DNA of 64,000 nucleotides, taken from Angiostrongylus vasorum (Eukaryota; Nematoda; Chromadorea; Rhabditida; Metastrongylidae). This document shows positions 60,000-64,000 of the stretch, in pieces. The stretch is from contig JADANN010000446.1 in assembly GCA_018806985.1 (NCBI GenBank), forward strand, positions 62,001 to 126,000, written 5' to 3'. The position numbers were made by a program, and so were the translations under genes. Below the pieces are notes generated by a model. That model worked only from the letters and a program-made list of their open reading frames with translations. It had not been told where the DNA came from and did no database searches. Position 1 is the stretch's first letter. Each line of letters begins with the position of its first letter.

Positions 60000-60255
60000 G
60001 GTTTCCTTCAGTACACGCCCACTCGGTGCTTTGATCCTACCACGTCACTGAAAGATGCTCCCGTTCTTTCGGAGTCGACGATTTGGTGGGAGATCGGTCT
60101 TGGAGGATATAAAGCACTGATTTGGCAAACCGTTAAGTTCATCAAACCATTCTGTACGTCGACTATTCATCCAATCACATCTCTATTGCTACGAATGGAG
60201 TCGAATGCACACCGCTATGCTAGAAAGTAGATAAAAGTGCAATCTCTACCCTTGT
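60000..60255 (+). mobile_element. SINE-A copy, diverged
   Basis: gatttggtgggagatcgg, aatggagtcgaatgcac and cttgtcatccttt; head lost. Confidence 0.6.
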
Positions 60256-60879
60256 CATCCTTTGCAGACCATGATGAAATTCTTAGAAAGAGAACTGAAA
60301 TTCTAAGTTTACTGCCATTAATAGTGAGTGGAACGGTGATGGTTCGAAAATCTTGGCTGGGATTGGATAGTGGAGTTGTGGTATGGAGACGACTCACGAG
60401 GTGGGAAGGCCGAGGGTGATGGCGGGGGTTGGGTGGTCTGGCGACCTTTTTGCTGACGCCATTCCTCCTTCTCAGCTCGTCAACACAATGATGCCATCTA
60501 ACCAGATGCCCTTACAAACTTTCGCATTCATTCGTCATATCGATGACGTTTTCGTTGTTCCATTGATCCTCCAAAGCCTCGTCATCGCCACGTGTTCAAT
60601 TAGTTTTTCTTCGTCGTTTCTTCAGCTCCAACTAACTTCTTGTGTTCGTCATCTTAAATTTTTCTGCTGTTTCTAATTCCATCTGTTTTCTACTAGCATA
60701 ATTTTCTATTTTTCTGTTGATAGATTTCTTCATCATGGAGGTTTTCTCCCGCAATCTAGGAAGCTTTCTAGTGATGATCTTGCCTAGTTCGCTTCGACCG
60801 CCATAGATTGAATGAGCTTCCGCAGAACAAAGACGAACCAGTTAATCAAATCCAGGTGGTTGGTATTCTCTCTCAATGT

Positions 60880-61230
60880 CTATGGTGCGAGTGTAATACA
60901 ATGGTTATCTATATAGCCGAATAATCCAAGGAAATCTATTAGCTATTCACCCCATCGTTAGGTGAAAGTCGGTTTAGTTAAGTAGAATGGTCAGGGTTAT
61001 CGGGAGTGTTGTGTGGTCGTTGTTTTTGTATTGTATCCTACACTAATCAAGGCTCCCAGTTCCCCATTGAAGTTTCTACCAGTCTATTCTGAGAGGGTAG
61101 AAATCCCAACTTGATATATCGCTAAGTCTCTGAAATTATGTATAAAGCAAATATGCATGAAGTTATCTCTACAACGCAACGATGTCCTAGTCCAATGCAC
61201 AGCGCATCTCCAACGGTTAAATCGACCTCT
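60880..61230 (+). mobile_element. SINE-A copy, diverged
   Basis: ggtgcgagtgtaatacaatgg head (A-box-like), tatatcgctaagtctc and gtccaatgcacagcgcatctcc body. Confidence 0.55.
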
Positions 61231-61339
61231 CATCATGGTTTCACCTTCATAACGATTCTTTACCAAACGCATAGCTAATAAGTCACAATGTTTTGTACCT
61301 GACAGTACGTCGTATCTTCTGTATGATTCATATTTTTTG

Positions 61340-61800
61340 TATTCATTCATATTCCCAAATTCCTAGTAAAACAAACAACTGTTAAATTTGTGCCGGTCGC
61401 TGCCATCATAATAGGAAATGAAGTGAAATGTAGCCAAAGGTCATCATCTCGATGGAGTTGACATCTCTGTCTCGTGACACCGAATACCCTACCGGTTCTT
61501 TTCCACTGAATTTCGTTACGCTGCATCACGTTGCCTGACCATCGGATTTTCCACATTTTAACATTTCATTCATCTTCGACGTGGTTGGAAATTCTAATTA
61601 CGTCTCCTCTGCGTTATGGGATACTTCTACAATTACCCTATCGCGTTGAATGTTCCCAACTGGTGTTTCATTCAACCTACGCAGTGCCCAGTACGTAAAA
61701 CAAGGAAGAACAGTGAACTTTACACCGTTGTAGTGGGTAGGGTGTTCTTTGTCGTTTTCACAAAGTCTTTGGTGTCCTTCTAATCTCCCCAAGGCGCTTG
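61340..61800 (-). pseudogene. degraded LINE reverse-transcriptase C-terminal region
   Basis: Minus strand, in two frames: LPCFTYWALRRLNETPVGNI then IRWSGNVMQRNEIQWKRT. These resemble the end of RTE-type LINE proteins (LPALxYxSETWALR...VxQRALER and the IRWAGHVMRRxDxRW motif). Frames are broken; non-functional. Confidence 0.55.
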
Positions 61801-62263
61801 TTTCTTTCTGCCAGTTTTGGGTTTATGGCTTCCATAATGTTAACTCATCGACTAGTTCCAGCATAGAAAAATATTTTCACAATAGGGCATGGATGGCTAT
61901 GTGCATCATTATCTTTTAGTTCAGGCGATGGCCGGCCTGTCTGTGCTTGGTATTAGAATGATGGGATGATAACCAAGAATGATAGAATGATATTCCGGCT
62001 ATGGATATATTCAGAAATCTTTGTGCACTGATTTCAAACGTTATAGTCGTTCACATTTCTTATGAGCGCTTTTGCCTCAATTAAATAGAAGGCTGGAACA
62101 TCTCTTAATAACTCAAAAGACCGACTTTATACGAACTTCGGCATAAATAGTTGTTATATTTATCTACATGGCCTTATAAACTGATCTTCTCAAGCTGTTG
62201 CGAGGTCGGTGAAGGTCTTCGTTGTCGTTGTTGTTGTCGTTGCTCTTGGTGTTGTTGGTCGAT

Positions 62264-62299
62264 GGCTGAAGTTTCGACGATTTCGACTTCCTCAGAACC
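62264..62299 (-). ncRNA. putative hammerhead ribozyme, minus-strand arm
   Basis: Minus strand: GGTT-CTGAGGA-..-GAAACTTC-AGCC. Core boxes intact, helix I pairs with one wobble; ACGT is ACTT and helix II is weak. Confidence 0.42.
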
Positions 62300-62567
62300 T
62301 GGACGTGTTTTATACAAGAATACTTTAATTATTCGGTGGAAAAAAAGCCAAAGTATCAGTGAAGATCAAACTTTTAAATAGACGCCATATTAATCAAAAA
62401 GGCTACTCGCCGTGCTGTTATGAATGGGACTGGCCCACGCGTTGTTCACGTGGGATAGCGAGCGAAGTACACCCAGGGGTCAAAAATATCATTTTGAAAC
62501 AAGGTGCCAGGTCACGTGTGATAGTGAGACATTCATCTTTCCGGTTCATCTTTGGATTTTCACGTCC

Positions 62568-62604
62568 AGGCTCTGAGGAAAGGGAAATCGCCGAAACGTC
62601 AGCC
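62568..62604 (+). ncRNA. putative hammerhead ribozyme, plus-strand arm
   Basis: GGCT-CTGAGGA-..-GAAACGTC-AGCC. Core boxes and palindromic ACGU intact; helix I four perfect pairs; predicted cleavage after 62600. Helix II is weakened (AGGG/CGCC). Confidence 0.52.
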
Positions 62605-62829
62605 ATCGACAAACAACACCAACGGCAACGACGACAACAACGACAACGAAGAGCTATACCAACCTCGAATCAGCTTAAGAAGGTCAGTTTATAAGATCAT
62701 ATAAATAAATACAGTTAGATGGGCTTTATTAAGTCTACTGATGTGAATCGCAAGACTATCTTCTATACTGGCGATACTTGATTTAGTTATAGTATGGCCT
62801 ATCTTTAGCTCCTTAATCACTCCGAAAAC

Positions 62830-63060
62830 TGACTTTTTTATTCATTCTCAGCAATCCCATTAATAATCAATATTTCCTTGGACTATTGAGCCAACAAAAG
62901 GTTATCAAACAACTTTTATTCGATTGGCGTTTCGGGGCATTCGCCTTTTTCGAAGCCGCAATGGTCTGGGTCGATTGTCCATAACGATTCATTCTTCCGA
63001 TGTGGGTCTTCGTGATCGCATTGAGTCAAATCCAGTGGAGCACCGCTCGAACAGAAATGA
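62830..63060 (-). mobile_element. decayed Penelope-type terminal element
   Basis: Minus strand has AAAAAGGCGAATGCCCCGAAACGCCAATCG in pieces: the GAAA side is readable, CTGANGA is lost. Outer motif ctgacttttttattcattct at the left. Confidence 0.42.
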
Positions 63061-63069
63061 AATAAATCG

Positions 63070-64000
63070 TTAAGAAAGGAACATAGAACAAAAAGAAACG
63101 AAAAAAAAGGGTAGCCACCACAAAGTTTTTATAACAACTCCGTGTATGATCAGTAATCTATGAAAACTTTTACCACCTCCCTTGAAGGAATGCTGATTAA
63201 GCCGACGACATTTATCGAGTATTTTGCAGAGAACAGTATGAAGACTAAAGGAAGAAATAGTGAGGCCTACAGGACATATGAGCAAGGCCTGTTCAGTATT
63301 TAGTTATGTTTTCGATGACCAAGTGTTCCAAAGAGCCACCGGAAAGTTAGAAAACCGCAGAATTTATGGTGGATCTGTAATTTACCTCCATGAATCCTTG
63401 TGTCTTTCGCCCTTTTTCTTTGAGAAAAGAGGAATTCCACACAAGAGTAGTCATGTTGAATTCGTTCATACTACTTTGAAAAAACAGCGAAATCAGTTAA
63501 AATGAATTCTATTGAAGATGATAAAGTCCAACGGCTTCCTATGTTGTTCATTCCAGTGGGTGCACTAGGATCCAAAGTTGTTCACACATTTCTTGAGGCC
63601 AATCAAGGCGCCAGAGCCGCTGCTCAGACGACGGCGTAAGCTGTGATAAACCGCATTAGTTCATACTTTCGCGGCCATAAACGTTTTATTCGGATCGTTA
63701 ATTCTTCAAAGAACTCGATTTCATACACAAAGACAGTCCCATTTCCATCGCATGTTCCACGATATTGCTTACTTCTGGTGAAGGAGAACTCAGCGTGAAC
63801 TTCCATCACCAGGCTGTCACTGCAGAACTTTCTGCTGTCGGCTTGCATCCATTGTATGGATGGATGGCCACTGCATTACTCCCAGAGTGCTTCATGGCAG
63901 CCTAGTCAGTGTCTGAGACTTTAGTAATCAATCCGTACTACTCCTAACTAAAGGTAGTGGTTGTTCCGGTGACGAACAATAAGGCTTTTTATTTGCTTGT
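63070..64000. other. no gene identified
   Basis: Short frames on both strands (63260-63505, 63624-63848) without homology or splice support; may belong to a gene continuing beyond the window. Confidence 0.4.

Larger units (their letters stand above)
62105..62710. mobile_element. Penelope-type foldback with endonuclease remnant
   Basis: Inverted arms: left 62105-62300 (gaccgacttt, cttataaactgatcttctcaagc, GTTGTC repeats, motif) and right 62565-62710 (motif, CAACGAC repeats, agaaggtcagtttataag). Between them on the minus strand lies ENPKMNRKDECLTITRD, the end of the GIY-YIG ORF seen at 30080. Confidence 0.8.

Noticed and set aside
60383..60676. 97-codon frame (METTHEVGRPRV...)
   Set aside because: No splice sites in phase, no motif; adjacent to SINE-A debris.

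Overview
This window is eukaryotic, and everything in it fits a nematode, most likely a parasitic clade V (strongylid or hookworm-like) species. It is AT-rich, has short exons with TTTCAG-type acceptors, long introns full of tRNA-derived SINEs, and traces of Penelope-like and RTE-like retroelements of the kind common in those genomes. I could run no search; the species call is inference.

One large plus-strand gene dominates, from roughly 5.7 kb to 45.35 kb. It encodes a MAST-family (microtubule-associated) serine/threonine kinase, the counterpart of C. elegans KIN-4. From about 31.5 kb onward the exons can be read almost continuously, with matching phases: a Ser-rich N-terminal segment ending in the MAST signature [10 protein letters not shown] (31.5-32.7 kb), the MAST pre-kinase domain (33.0-36.2 kb), a complete AGC-type kinase domain (37.05-38.9 kb), a linker (39.3-41.8 kb), a PDZ domain (41.85-43.1 kb) and a basic/Ser-Pro-rich tail ending in a TAG stop at 45347. 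Upstream exons (5.7, 10.7, 11.6 and 22.1 kb) are supported by splice sites, phase agreement and, for the 10.7 kb exon, a MAST-like motif. The true first exon is unresolved. Two oddities are a GC-AG intron inside the kinase domain and a +1 frame break in the PDZ domain.

The introns and the whole downstream flank (45.4-64 kb) are built from interspersed repeats. There are three tRNA-derived SINE-like families (called A, B and C here), a fourth family (D) of unknown type, a Penelope-like element 3' end with a GIY-YIG endonuclease reading frame (29.7-30.4 kb), and many short foldback elements that look like paired, inverted Penelope terminal repeats (19.1, 52.0, 54.06, 55.7 and 62.1 kb).

The most interesting signal is in those terminal repeats. 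They share a motif with the conserved core of a hammerhead ribozyme: CTGANGA, a short hairpin, GAAA, a palindromic ACGT, then an NUH cleavage triplet whose downstream bases pair with the bases upstream of CTGA. Several copies appear intact, others carry core-breaking changes, and the copies occur as outward-facing inverted pairs.
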